Source: an uncultured Acidobacteriia bacterium | GTDB lineage: Bacteria; Acidobacteriota; Terriglobia; Bryobacterales; Bryobacteraceae | Assembly (NCBI GenBank): GCA_903923395.1 | Contig: CAIXXM010000130.1 | Location: 1 to 64,000, forward strand | Length of the DNA: 64,000 nt | Reading direction: 5' to 3' | Shown: positions 42,810 to 52,300 of the stretch, piece after piece | Position numbering within the stretch: the stretch's first letter is position 1 | Layout of the letters: each line of letters begins with the position of its first letter | Notes under the pieces: generated by a model | Databases searched by the model: none | Seen by the model: the letters and a program-made list of their open reading frames with translations, nothing else | What the model was told of the DNA's origin: nothing | Position numbers and translations under genes: made by a program

Positions 42810-44279
42810 TTAGCCCCTGCCTGCGGGGTAAGAGGGTTGTAGTGGACGCGGGAAAGCGCCTCCCGGCCTCTTGGCTGGAGCTGCTGCGGGCGGTTCAGCA
42901 GAAGCAGGCATGGCATTCCGGGCGGCGGCAAGTTCCGCCTCTTTCAGGATGTTCTCAAGGGCTATCGCCATGGCGGCCAGGACAAACTGTTGCGGATGTC
43001 TGTCGCATGTCATGAACAGTGCGCAGATGACGAAGTAGCCAAGTGCAGCTTCCATACACAGCAGCAGGTTGGCAATCAGTTTCCAGTCCGGGTGGTGCTT
43101 CGCCAAATTCAGTTTTCGTAGTCTTACGGTGGCGGAATAGATGGAAAACAGGAAGTAGAGATAGATCAGAAGTCCGACAATGCCGGATTCCCCTGCCACT
43201 TGCAGGAAGGTATTGTGCGAGGGAAGGTAGGGTTTCAGGGAACCATCCGGATTCGGCATCCGGTTCCTCCGGTAGTCGACAAACGTACCGGGGCCAACGC
43301 CAAAGACGGGATTTCCCAGTGCCATTTGGATGGCATCCTGCACCAATTGCTTGCGTTCGAGCAAGGATTCATCGGCTTCACTCAAAACTGTTGACCGGGC
43401 CTGGCTGGCCACGTCGGAAAGCTTGAATGAATTGCCGAGGCTGGCGAATCTCTCCAGAGTGCTCTTGGGGAGCACTGCAACCGCGCCAATGATTCCGAAG
43501 ATGCTGAAGGCCACGAGCAGTACTTTTTGCGCGCCCTTGGCGCGGACGAAATAGATGCCGATCATCACTGCCAGCGCGGGAATCGCCGCTCTGGTTGCCG
43601 TACGGCCCGTGGAGAGAAGCAGGTAGCAAACACCGCCGATAAATACCGTGTACTTCAAAAAGGAATTTTTCAGCCAGCTGGCTGTCAGCACAGTGAAAGG
43701 AATGGCAAAGCCGGCCAGCAGTGCCACGTCATCAGAGTTGCCGAAGGTGGTGCCTTTCAACTCCAGGCGTCCGTTTGCATCGGAACTGCCACTGACAAGC
43801 AGGTGAAAGATGCACGAGAAAGATACCACCGCACACATTTTGGCTATATCATTCGGCGCTTTAGGTGTCACGGCCGTGAGCAGCATGAGAATGATCCAAA
43901 ACTGCAGATAGCCCATCACAAACTCCACACTGCCGGAACGCCAGTAACTGAAAGGAGCCGAGATACACATCCAGGTCAGCAGGAATGACATGCCAAGGCC
44001 AACCTTGGAGCCCATCAGTTTGATCGAGCCGCTGACCAGCACGAGCAAAATACAGATTGAGCAGATCACTGCAGGAATCCGGAGGCCCGTCAGCACGATC
44101 TCGAAAGGTCTGCCGAAGTAGTTGAAGATCAGCAGCAGGCTGAAGAACATCATGAGTCCGGATGCCTTGGGTTGCGCAGCCTGTTGCAGCTGACCGAAGG
44201 TTTGCGGCTGTGTCCGGTTGTCACGGCCGGCGCGGAAGGCATTGGACTGTACGAAACCTGTCTTCGCTGCTGGACTCAT
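42810..44279 (-). CDS. O-antigen ligase/Wzy polymerase-like membrane protein
   Basis: A 489-residue protein with about 10-12 membrane helices. The long loop contains GNPVFGVGPGTFVDYRRNR and SHNTFLQVAGESGIVGLLIYL, the Wzy_C/O-antigen ligase signature with a conserved His. ATG at 44279 is chosen because GGAG lies just upstream; a longer opening to 44363 exists. The hydrophilic last ~45 residues are Ala/Pro-rich. With the other two Wzy-like proteins in the window this suggests separate polymerase and ligase roles, or two polymers. Confidence 0.85.
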   Translation of the reverse strand: MSPAAKTGFVQSNAFRAGRDNRTQPQTFGQLQQAAQPKASGLMMFFSLLLIFNYFGRPFEIVLTGLRIPAVICSICILLVLVSGSIKLMGSKVGLGMSFLLTWMCISAPFSYWRSGSVEFVMGYLQFWIILMLLTAVTPKAPNDIAKMCAVVSFSCIFHLLVSGSSDANGRLELKGTTFGNSDDVALLAGFAIPFTVLTASWLKNSFLKYTVFIGGVCYLLLSTGRTATRAAIPALAVMIGIYFVRAKGAQKVLLVAFSIFGIIGAVAVLPKSTLERFASLGNSFKLSDVASQARSTVLSEADESLLERKQLVQDAIQMALGNPVFGVGPGTFVDYRRNRMPNPDGSLKPYLPSHNTFLQVAGESGIVGLLIYLYFLFSIYSATVRLRKLNLAKHHPDWKLIANLLLCMEAALGYFVICALFMTCDRHPQQFVLAAMAIALENILKEAELAAARNAMPASAEPPAAAPAKRPGGAFPRPLQPSYPAGRG

Positions 44280-44439
44280 GGATCTCCAGAACTCATTGTA
44301 ACGGTTATCTACGGGGAAACGAAGTCCCGCTATCGCCTTATGAGGGGGATGGAACACACCCAAATGAGCGGTTGGCCTTTGCCCCTCCGTTCACTATCGG
44401 CAGAGCGGATTTTCTGGTATCTTGGGCGGGCGTTCTGTG

Positions 44440-45201
44440 ATGAATCATTCCCTTTTTGAAATGTCCGGCAAAACAGTGCTCGTGACCGGTGCGTCCTCCG
44501 GTATTGGCCGGGAGACTGCCATTTTGCTGAGCATAATGGGCGCGACTGTGGTTCTGACCGGCAGAGACACGGGCCGTCTGGAAGAAACCCTGTCGCGGAT
44601 GGCGGGTGACGGCCACAAGGTGGAGCCGTTTGATCTGGGGGATGTAGACGCTATTCCGGCCTGGATCAAGCGGATTGCCTCTCAGACCGGACCGCTGCAT
44701 GGTCTTGTGCACAGTGCGGGAATTCAGCACACGATTCCGTTGCGGGTGCTGTCGGCGGCAAAGCTCGAAGAACAGATGAGGACAAACTTCACCAGCGCCG
44801 TCATGCTGCTGAAGGGCTTCCGCCAAAAGGGATGTGTGGCGCCACGTTCGAGCGTGGTGCTGCTGTCTTCGGTGCTTGGCCTGGCCGGACAGCCGGCCGT
44901 ATCTGTTTACTCAGCCAGCAAAGCTGCTCTGATCGGGTTTGCCAGGTCCGCCGCGGTCGAACTTGCGGGAGAAGGCATCCGGGTGAACTGCGTGGCTCCC
45001 GGCTATGTGGAAACGGAAATGGCCGGGGAAATCCGGACAAAAATGACTCCGGAGCAGTTCGAAGCTATTTCCCGGCTCCATCCTCTGGGCCTTGGTACGC
45101 CGGGGGACATTGCCCATTCCATCGCGTTCCTGTTGTCAGAAGCTGGCCGCTGGATCACGGGAACGACACTGGTCGTCGACGGCGGCTACACCGCCCATTG
45201 A
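44440..45201 (+). CDS. Short-chain dehydrogenase/reductase (FabG-like)
   Basis: A 253-residue NAD(P)-dependent oxidoreductase: TGASSGIG (16-23), HSAGI, catalytic Ser143/Tyr157/Lys161 (VYSASK), and a C-terminus ending in TGTTLVVDGGY. It reads like a 3-oxoacyl-ACP reductase. ATG at 44440. It is followed by an ACP, a hexapeptide acyltransferase and a KASIII gene on the same strand, so its substrate is likely a beta-ketoacyl-ACP made by KASIII. Confidence 0.9.
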   Translation: MNHSLFEMSGKTVLVTGASSGIGRETAILLSIMGATVVLTGRDTGRLEETLSRMAGDGHKVEPFDLGDVDAIPAWIKRIASQTGPLHGLVHSAGIQHTIPLRVLSAAKLEEQMRTNFTSAVMLLKGFRQKGCVAPRSSVVLLSSVLGLAGQPAVSVYSASKAALIGFARSAAVELAGEGIRVNCVAPGYVETEMAGEIRTKMTPEQFEAISRLHPLGLGTPGDIAHSIAFLLSEAGRWITGTTLVVDGGYTAH

Positions 45202-45233
45202 GAATCCGTTCCGCGTGTTATGATCTTCGCAGC

Positions 45234-45455
45234 ATGCAAAAAGAAGAGTTCTTGCAGCATATGAGCGCCATGGTGGACCTTGATGAAGGTACGCTAACCG
45301 GCTTGGAAAAGCTGGAGGATCTTGAAGGGTGGTCCTCAATTTCCATGGTTGCATTCATCGCTTTCGCGGATGAGCATTTCAGCAAGCGCGTCTCACCGAG
45401 AGATATAGCTGGTGCCGAAACAATAGACGATTTGGCTGGCCTGGTCGGTCTCTAG
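45234..45455 (+). CDS. Acyl carrier protein with unusual attachment motif
   Basis: A 73-residue acidic protein with the size and helix pattern of an ACP ([33 protein letters not shown]). The usual GWDSL phosphopantetheine motif is GWSSIS here: Ser35 can still be the attachment site but the preceding Asp is Ser. ATG at 45234 lies 32 bases after the SDR stop; the longer open frame from 44832 overlaps the SDR and is not used. It would carry acyl groups from KASIII through the SDR to the acyltransferase. Confidence 0.85.
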   Translation: MQKEEFLQHMSAMVDLDEGTLTGLEKLEDLEGWSSISMVAFIAFADEHFSKRVSPRDIAGAETIDDLAGLVGL

Positions 45456-45471
45456 TTTCCAAGCGGGATTC

Positions 45472-46266
45472 TTGAAAAGTACCCCCTCTATGGGCTGGAA
45501 TACATTCCTACTGAAGCTGAAGCGGTCTCAGAATCCACAAGCGCTGTTCCTGAAACGCTGTATTCTCTTTCTCCGGACCCCAACTGTTCCCCGCTGGCCG
45601 CACTTGTTCTTCCCTTTACTGCGCTTGCTTTACGAAGCGTGGTTCATCCTGGTCGGGCTTTGGCGGGTTGCTCTCAACAAGTTCCTGTGGGGTGCCCTCT
45701 TTCAGTCCCGCTGCGCCAGTTTCGGCAGTGACGTGGAAATCCACGGGCTTCCCTATGTCAACGGACATGCTGAGATCAATATTGGCAACAAGGTGTTTCT
45801 CGGCGGCAATGTGTCGATGCACAGCGGAAGAATCTTTGACAATCCCCGCTTCGAACTCCGGGACAGATCAGCCGTTGGCTGGAATGTGATTCTCGTTGCG
45901 AACAAAGAAGTGGTGATTGAGGAGGATGTGATTGTCAGCTATGACTGCCGCATCTCTGATTCCGATGGTCATCCGAGAGAAATGGATCTGCGGGCCGAAC
46001 GGCTTCCTCCAAGGCCGGAAGAGGTTCTGCCGGTCCGGATCTGCCGCGGGGCCTTCATTGGCAATGGAACACACATCATGAAGGGCGTGACCATTGGTGA
46101 GGGAGCCGTGGTTTCAGCCAACAGTGTGGTCATCATGGATATCCCCCCCTACTGTATGGCCATGGGAAACCCTGCCGAAGTGTATTTCCGCAACTACGGC
46201 CTGCCCAGCACGCATCCTTCCAGGCAGAAGAAGAACAAAAAGTCTGCACTGGAACCGTCTGCCTGA
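45472..46266 (+). CDS. Hexapeptide-repeat acyltransferase
   Basis: A 264-residue protein whose start is TTG at 45472 or ATG at 45490. A hydrophobic helix is at ~45-62 ([20 protein letters not shown]). Residues ~90-235 carry left-handed beta-helix repeats ([25 protein letters not shown] split over several turns, [40 protein letters not shown]). This matches WcaF/Maa-like O- or N-acyltransferases. Next to an ACP and KASIII it may use acyl-ACP rather than acetyl-CoA. Acceptor unknown. Confidence 0.82.
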   Translation: MKSTPSMGWNTFLLKLKRSQNPQALFLKRCILFLRTPTVPRWPHLFFPLLRLLYEAWFILVGLWRVALNKFLWGALFQSRCASFGSDVEIHGLPYVNGHAEINIGNKVFLGGNVSMHSGRIFDNPRFELRDRSAVGWNVILVANKEVVIEEDVIVSYDCRISDSDGHPREMDLRAERLPPRPEEVLPVRICRGAFIGNGTHIMKGVTIGEGAVVSANSVVIMDIPPYCMAMGNPAEVYFRNYGLPSTHPSRQKKNKKSALEPSA

Positions 46267-46284
46267 GAAGCACAAGAAGGAACT

Positions 46285-47301
46285 GTGAAGTCACGAATCG
46301 CAGCAATTGAATACTATCTCCCCGAAAATGTGCTGAGCAGCGCTGATCTTTCCGCGCAATTTCCGGAATGGCCGGTGGAGAAGATCCGCCAGAAGACAGG
46401 CATCGACAACCGGCACATCAGCGCCCCTGGAGAGTGCGCCTCGGATCTGGCCGCGGCAGCCGCGCAGAAACTGTTCGCCTCGGGGGCCGTACTCCCCGGG
46501 GAAATTGATTTTCTGTTGCTGTGCACGCAAAGTCCGGATTACTTTCTGCCAACCACCGCATGCCTTCTGCAGCACCGCCTGGGACTTCCGGTGGGCATTG
46601 GAGCACTGGATTTCAACCTCGGTTGTTCCGGCTTTGTTTATGGGCTCTCCCTTGCCAATGGATTGATCGCCACGGGAGCTGCGAAAAATGTTCTGCTGAT
46701 CACGGCGGAAACTTACAGCAAATTTCTTCACCCCGCTGACAAGAGCGTCAGGACGTTATTCGGCGATGCCGCCGCAGCCTGTCTTGTGACTGCAATACCG
46801 GAAGACGACCCCTCCGGTATCGGGCCTTTTGTCTTCGGAACGGATGGCAGCGGCGGTGAATATCTGATTGTTCCGACAGGCGGTATGCGGGAGCCGAGAA
46901 CCGAAGCCAGCGCCGAAGTGCAAAGCGATTCGAGCGGCAATCTGCGCAGCCGGGACTCGCTCTACATGAATGGCGGCGAAGTCTTCGCTTTCACCATCGC
47001 GAGAGTGCCTGACGCCGTGCGCAGCCTGCTGGCCAAAACCGGTCTCCAGCAGACAGATATCGATCTGTTCGTCTTCCACCAGGCCAACCAGTACATGATG
47101 GAGACGCTGCGGAAGAATTTGAAGATCGAAAAAGAGCGCTTCTTCGTCTACCTGGAGAACTGCGGCAACACGGTTTCTTCCACCATACCGGTCGCCCTCA
47201 AGGCTGCTATGGAACAAGGCCGTTTACAGCCCGGAATGCGGATCATGCTCGTCGGTTTCGGCGTTGGTCTGAGCTGGGCGGCGACCATACTGCACTGGTG
47301 A
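46285..47301 (+). CDS. fabH: 3-oxoacyl-ACP synthase III (KASIII)
   Basis: A 338-residue condensing enzyme. It has the catalytic Cys114 in NLGCSGFVYG, His265 in FHQAN and Asn295 in ENCGNTVSSTIP, the FabH triad, and the KTGIDNRHI N-terminal region. Start GTG at 46285 with AAGGAA upstream. It normally joins acetyl-CoA with malonyl-ACP; here, with the SDR and a dedicated ACP, it could make a short acyl group such as acetoacetyl- or 3-hydroxybutyryl-ACP for a sugar decoration. That use is inferred from the neighbourhood. Confidence 0.92.
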   Translation: MKSRIAAIEYYLPENVLSSADLSAQFPEWPVEKIRQKTGIDNRHISAPGECASDLAAAAAQKLFASGAVLPGEIDFLLLCTQSPDYFLPTTACLLQHRLGLPVGIGALDFNLGCSGFVYGLSLANGLIATGAAKNVLLITAETYSKFLHPADKSVRTLFGDAAAACLVTAIPEDDPSGIGPFVFGTDGSGGEYLIVPTGGMREPRTEASAEVQSDSSGNLRSRDSLYMNGGEVFAFTIARVPDAVRSLLAKTGLQQTDIDLFVFHQANQYMMETLRKNLKIEKERFFVYLENCGNTVSSTIPVALKAAMEQGRLQPGMRIMLVGFGVGLSWAATILHW

Positions 47302-47337
47302 CCGTGCTTTCTTCCATCATGGATAGGATGAATAAGA

Positions 47338-48477
47338 ATGCATATTTGCTTTCTATGTCCGGAGTACCCGCCAGCACCGCATGGCGGCATCGGCAGTTTC
47401 GTGCAGACTCTGGGCCGGGAACTGGTACGCAGCGGCCTGCGTGTCTCTGTCATTGGTATTTACGGGTACGGTCCTGCATTCGAGGGTGAGATCAACGATG
47501 AAGGCGTCCGGGTCATCCGTGTGCCGAGCCGCGGTCCTGCGGGCTTGCGTGTGTTCTGGAATAACTGGCGGCTGCTGCGGGCCTTGCAGCAACTGCACCG
47601 GGAATCCCCCATCGATATTCTCGAGGGAAATGAGATTGCTTTTTGCCGTCTGCCCCGCTCTGCTCCCGGTTTGAAGCTTCTCCGGATGCACGGCGGCGCG
47701 GCCTTCTTCGGGATGACGAACCGGGTGGATTTATGGGGGGAAAAACGGTCGCTTCGGGTTGCTGATGAACTCTGCGGTGTCAGCCAGTGCGTGGCCGATG
47801 GAACCCGAAAATTGCTCGGTCTCGGCACCCGCCACATTGAAGTAATACCTAATCCCGTCGATATCAACCAGTTTTTTCCGGCAGATCCTTCTGTCGAAGA
47901 GGATGGATTGATTGTCTTTACCGGCACGGTCACAGCACGCAAGGGGATCCGCGAGCTGGTTCGGGCCATGCCCCGCATTGTTGCTGCTGTACCTCATGCC
48001 CGGCTGGAAGTTTATGGCGGCGAGAATGTGTTTCCCCCGCCGCCTGTGCCCCTCGCAAAGCAATTGAGTGATTCCCTGCCCCCGGAAATCGCCGCACGCA
48101 TCTCCTGGAAGGGCAGGGTTTCCCGCTCCATTCTGCCGGATGCTCTCCGCCGCGCCTCGGTATGCGTCTATCCTTCGTACATCGAGGCCATGCCCATCGG
48201 ATGGCTGGAAGGTCTCGCCACAGGCAAAGCAGTGGTGGCTTCCCAAACAGGCCCCGGTCCGGAAATCATAGAGGACGGTGTCACCGGGCTTCTCTGCGAT
48301 CCCTATAATCCGGATTCCATCGCTGATAAAGTCATCGGCTTGCTGAAAGACCCTGCTGCGCGGCAGCGGCTCGGGTCAGCCGCGCGGCGCCTATGTGTGG
48401 AGCGTTATACGCTGCCCGCACTGGTGGAAAGAAATATCAACTATTACAGAACATTGCTCGGGCGGAATTCTAAGTAA
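47338..48477 (+). CDS. Glycosyltransferase family 4
   Basis: A 379-residue GT-B enzyme: MHICFLCPEYPPAPHGG and IGSFVQTLGREL at the N-terminus, GLIVFTGTVTARKGIRELV near 205, and the donor-binding VYPSYIEAMPIGWLEGLATGK near 285. Glycine-rich TGPGPEIIEDG follows. Donor unknown. It overlaps the end of the convergent methyltransferase-like gene by 8 bases. Confidence 0.9.
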   Translation: MHICFLCPEYPPAPHGGIGSFVQTLGRELVRSGLRVSVIGIYGYGPAFEGEINDEGVRVIRVPSRGPAGLRVFWNNWRLLRALQQLHRESPIDILEGNEIAFCRLPRSAPGLKLLRMHGGAAFFGMTNRVDLWGEKRSLRVADELCGVSQCVADGTRKLLGLGTRHIEVIPNPVDINQFFPADPSVEEDGLIVFTGTVTARKGIRELVRAMPRIVAAVPHARLEVYGGENVFPPPPVPLAKQLSDSLPPEIAARISWKGRVSRSILPDALRRASVCVYPSYIEAMPIGWLEGLATGKAVVASQTGPGPEIIEDGVTGLLCDPYNPDSIADKVIGLLKDPAARQRLGSAARRLCVERYTLPALVERNINYYRTLLGRNSK

Positions 48478-49330
48478 GCCGCTTCTTCCGGAAATACGGC
48501 AGCCGGAAAGGCTTCAGGCGGCGGTATAGATTGCCGATCCATGCCGGTGCGTGAGTCTTCCAGCTCCGCGGCCGCCCGGTGACAAACTCGCCCGCGGTTC
48601 CCTTGCCCGGAGTTTGTTTCCAGTACATGAACTGATAGTCACTTTGCACTGGCGGCGTCGCGAAGACTTCAACCGCCGCCACCTTGCGGGCGCAGACGAT
48701 CATGTAAGTCGGTTTGCTGTTGGCCAGTTCCACGCGTGACCTCACCTGTTCCGGGTCTGCCACTTCATACCAGACCGAACTCCAGGGCTGTTCATACACA
48801 AGCACTGTTTCCAGTGAAAACCCGTTGTCTTTGGTGAAAACCCGGAAGTAGAGCTCTGGACTGAACTGGTAAAAGCCATGTCCAAGCAGATTGTTCGCCG
48901 GTGTAATCGTGATGAAGTGCCCCCCGATGGCCACTGCATCCAGGCAATTTTTCAACGCCAGAGGGAAATTGAAAACATGTTCGAGCGTACCGGCGTCAAT
49001 CACGACGCTGAACTTCTCCCGCAGGCTTTCCGGCCAGGGGCGGTTCAGATCCTGCAGGATGGTCGCATTCTCATAGTTCGACACATCCATGGAATCAATC
49101 TGCGCTGCCCCAAGGTGCTTCAGAAGCGGCTCACAGTAGCCCCCGGCCTCCTCAAAGATGCGTGTCGCATCCTGCGCGGCAGTCGCAACACCGCTGCGCG
49201 TGAGCACGCCCTGCACCTCGTCCGGCTTCACATAGAGCCACTGCCGGCCCAATGTCAAAACACGATCCAGGGACACCCCGCCCGCCGCGGCGCGTGCCAG
49301 AAACTGAATCGTTGCCAAGTCTAATCCCAA
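48470..49330 (-). CDS. SAM-dependent methyltransferase-like protein
   Basis: A ~286-residue cytoplasmic protein. The central part, FSVVIDAGTLEHVFNF followed by LKNCLDAVAIGGHFITITPANNLLGHG, is the post-I/motif II-III region of class I methyltransferases common in sugar loci; motif I itself is weak (MDVSNYENATI region). TTG at 49330 is the most plausible start after the upstream gene's stop; TTG at 49318 (GGGA 6 bases upstream) is an alternative, and the longer frame overlaps the beta-helix gene. It may O-methylate a sugar. C-terminal 30 residues are basic. Confidence 0.7.
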   Translation of the reverse strand: MGLDLATIQFLARAAAGGVSLDRVLTLGRQWLYVKPDEVQGVLTRSGVATAAQDATRIFEEAGGYCEPLLKHLGAAQIDSMDVSNYENATILQDLNRPWPESLREKFSVVIDAGTLEHVFNFPLALKNCLDAVAIGGHFITITPANNLLGHGFYQFSPELYFRVFTKDNGFSLETVLVYEQPWSSVWYEVADPEQVRSRVELANSKPTYMIVCARKVAAVEVFATPPVQSDYQFMYWKQTPGKGTAGEFVTGRPRSWKTHAPAWIGNLYRRLKPFRLPYFRKKRLT

Positions 49331-49367
49331 GACTTCAGCATAACTGAATGTCCACTGTAGAAGCAGT

Positions 49368-52300
49368 TCAGCGTACGCTGACTGTCTTCGCACTGCCCGT
49401 GGCAACCTGCACATTTGCCGGGTTCAGATAACGGCTGGTTAGCGTATAATCCCCCACCGGCGCTGTGAACGAGCATGGCGACTCCAGGCAGACGTGCGTC
49501 ACCGCGGAACTGCCGTCCAGCGGCTGCAGTTCCACCGCCATCTGTGCTGCTCCCTGGTTCGGCGGCAGCGTGAACTCCAGCAATACTTTTCCGATACCCG
49601 CGCTGGGCGTCCGGAAGCTGCCGCTGGTGTTCTGGTCGCTCTCGTATTCCGTGTACAGAACGCCGTCGTTGGCCTGCTCGTAGTAGCACAGAATTCTATA
49701 CATGTAAGTGGACCCCTGTGTGAGACCCGTGACTCTCAGGGTCCGGGCCTGGCCTCCGCCTCCATCATTGGTGCGCGTCCATGACAGCCCGCCGTCTTTG
49801 CTCATATCCACATAACAGGCTCTTGTGTCTGGAGCCTTGTACTTGAAAAGCGCCGCCGTGGGCGCCACCAGCGGCGTCCTCACTTCCGTAACCATGCCCG
49901 CGTCAGAGAACAGCTGGTTGAAGTCCACACCCTTGCCATCATTCAGCGGACCCCTGCCCGTGATCTCGTAGTTAAAACGGGCAACATCGGTGAAACCAAT
50001 GGCCTTCTCGCGGCCAGCAATCGTTCCTCCGGCAATGTACTGGTCTCCCTGCGGCATTTGCGCAACTATGGCGGCCAGCTGTGACGAAGTCATATTGGTC
50101 ATCTGATTCGCCGCTCCCACATATCCCGCGATGCCCACGTTGTTCTTCCAAACATAGTTGCCCGTCTTCACCGATTGCCCGATATTGACGAAGGTGTTGT
50201 CGAGCATGGTTTTGAAGGGAGGCACGTTGACAAAAGACGAATTGGTCCCCGCCGTATAGGACGTGCCGGGCTTTACATCATGCCCGGTATACCCCGAACT
50301 CGGCCCCGGCCAGTCCCCGATAATGGCCCCCCAGAGAGTTCCCGGACTCCCTTCGGAAGCGCCCATCGACATATAGAGAATATTGTTCTCAAATTCCAAA
50401 TAGTTCCCCAGCATGTCGCCGCCGCCCAAATACAGCCAGGCCGGGATATCACCCTGCATCAGTCCGCCGGTATTATTCTTGATCGTCACGTTTTGACACG
50501 TTGGCCGGAGTTCAAAATAGGCAGACTGGAATCCCGGGCAGTTGGTCGTGTCGCAGTACAGGTATCTGCCCATGTCGTACATGAGATTGTTGGAGATCGT
50601 TATTCTGCTGGTAGGCTGCGGGTCACTGTCCTGCGAGATACCGTCGATCGCCGAGATCGAGCCGCAGCCGATGCCGGTCCGCGAATGGCGTATTATGTTG
50701 CTCTTGATCACCACATCGGAAATGCCGGAACTGAGAGCCTGCGGATTATAGTTTGGTCTGCCGGACAGGAATATGGCTGGTCCGTCATTTTGATAAGACC
50801 ACGCATAAGAGAAAACATTGCCTGAAAGGTTATACCGGTGTCCGCGTTTGCTCTCCCAGTGTTGACGCACATTGAAACGCCAGCCAATCCAATCCGGGTC
50901 CCTGACAAAGTAATTCTTCGGCCAGATATTGTGATTGTGGGTATATGTCAGGTCATCATGGGCATAGCTCGAAGTCTGCGCATCCACATAGAAGCCGAGC
51001 CCAACGCCGTCCATGTAATTGTTATCGAAGGTGTACGGGCCGCCCGGTGCCTGCAGGTCTGAGAACTGAACCCCGAGCGCGGAAAAATATTGGCTCGTGC
51101 ACGTTTCGCAATTTACATTCCAGGAAAGCTTGGAAAAGACTCCGCCGCTGATCGATCCTGTAAACAAAGGATACGCATTGGCGGGCGTTGCGGGCGTCGC
51201 GGTGGCAAGTGCTGTGCATCCCTGGCACTGAATGCCCGCGGTAGTGCCGGTTGTAGCCGTGTACTGTATCTCCAAGTGATCTTTATAAAGATTGCCGACC
51301 ACTGTTCCGGAGTAACTTGGAAGCGCACCTGTCAGCGTGGCCGTGGCCGGTCCTGTCATCCCGAGCATCGGAGTGGAAGCCTGGAACCGGTAAGTGTTCT
51401 GAGGAATGGACAGCGTAGTGCCGGCTGCATCCAGTCCGCCGGCTGTCATCGGCCAGCCACTCATGCGCCAGGTTTGGATATTGGATAGATAGCAACTCAG
51501 CATCGCCTGATAGTTACCTCCCAGCTCAATTGCCGTATACTGCCGGAAGGGTGGCGGCCAGCCATGCATATAGAGGCGGTCCAGCACCAGATAAGTGTTA
51601 TTGGCGCTTTGGTAACTGGAACCAAGCCGGAAGAAATACTGGAAGGCTGTCGGGTCTAATGCATCAGCGGGAGCCGTATAAGAGGGTGAGGGAGCAAACT
51701 CCAGATTCTCGAACCAGAAATGGTGAATACCGGCATCCCCGACTTCGCCGTCAAACACCTGCCCCGTCGCTATATTTTTAGGTGTCGGATTCTGTATGTA
51801 AAACTTGGCCAGCCTGGAGGACCACGCTGGCGTGATCCGTACTCCGTAAGGCGGAAAATCAGCGCTGTTCACGGCCTTCGTCCTCATCACGATGTAACGG
51901 TGGTTCGGCGAGTTCAGGTTTCCGCCAGCTTTCGGATCCAGCGGCTTGTGTGCAAGCCTGTAGCCGCCGAAATAGAGTGGACTGTCGTAGGCAACCACAC
52001 AGGCGGCTCCCTGATCGAACTCAAGCACTGTCCCGTAGCCAACCTTGGACAGTACTGTCCTCATCAGGTCACCGGCGGATACTGACCAGCCGTCTGGACT
52101 CGTTACAGACTGCTTGGCACCGCATTCCCCGGTGGCCGCGTTCTGTACACTCATCGGCACCACCGTGTAACCGCTGGTATCGGGATGCGCGGGCTTCCAG
52201 ACATTCGCCGGTATCGGAGTTTGCAGCGTGCCGGCAGCTGTGGTTACTGTTATTTCCCTGGCGCCGCAGGCAGCGGAGGCGCAAATGTTCGTATCATCGT

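Noticed and set aside
44832-45233. Long N-terminal extension of the ACP frame
   Set aside because: Lies wholly or mostly within the SDR gene; the ATG at 45234 gives a normal-size ACP.
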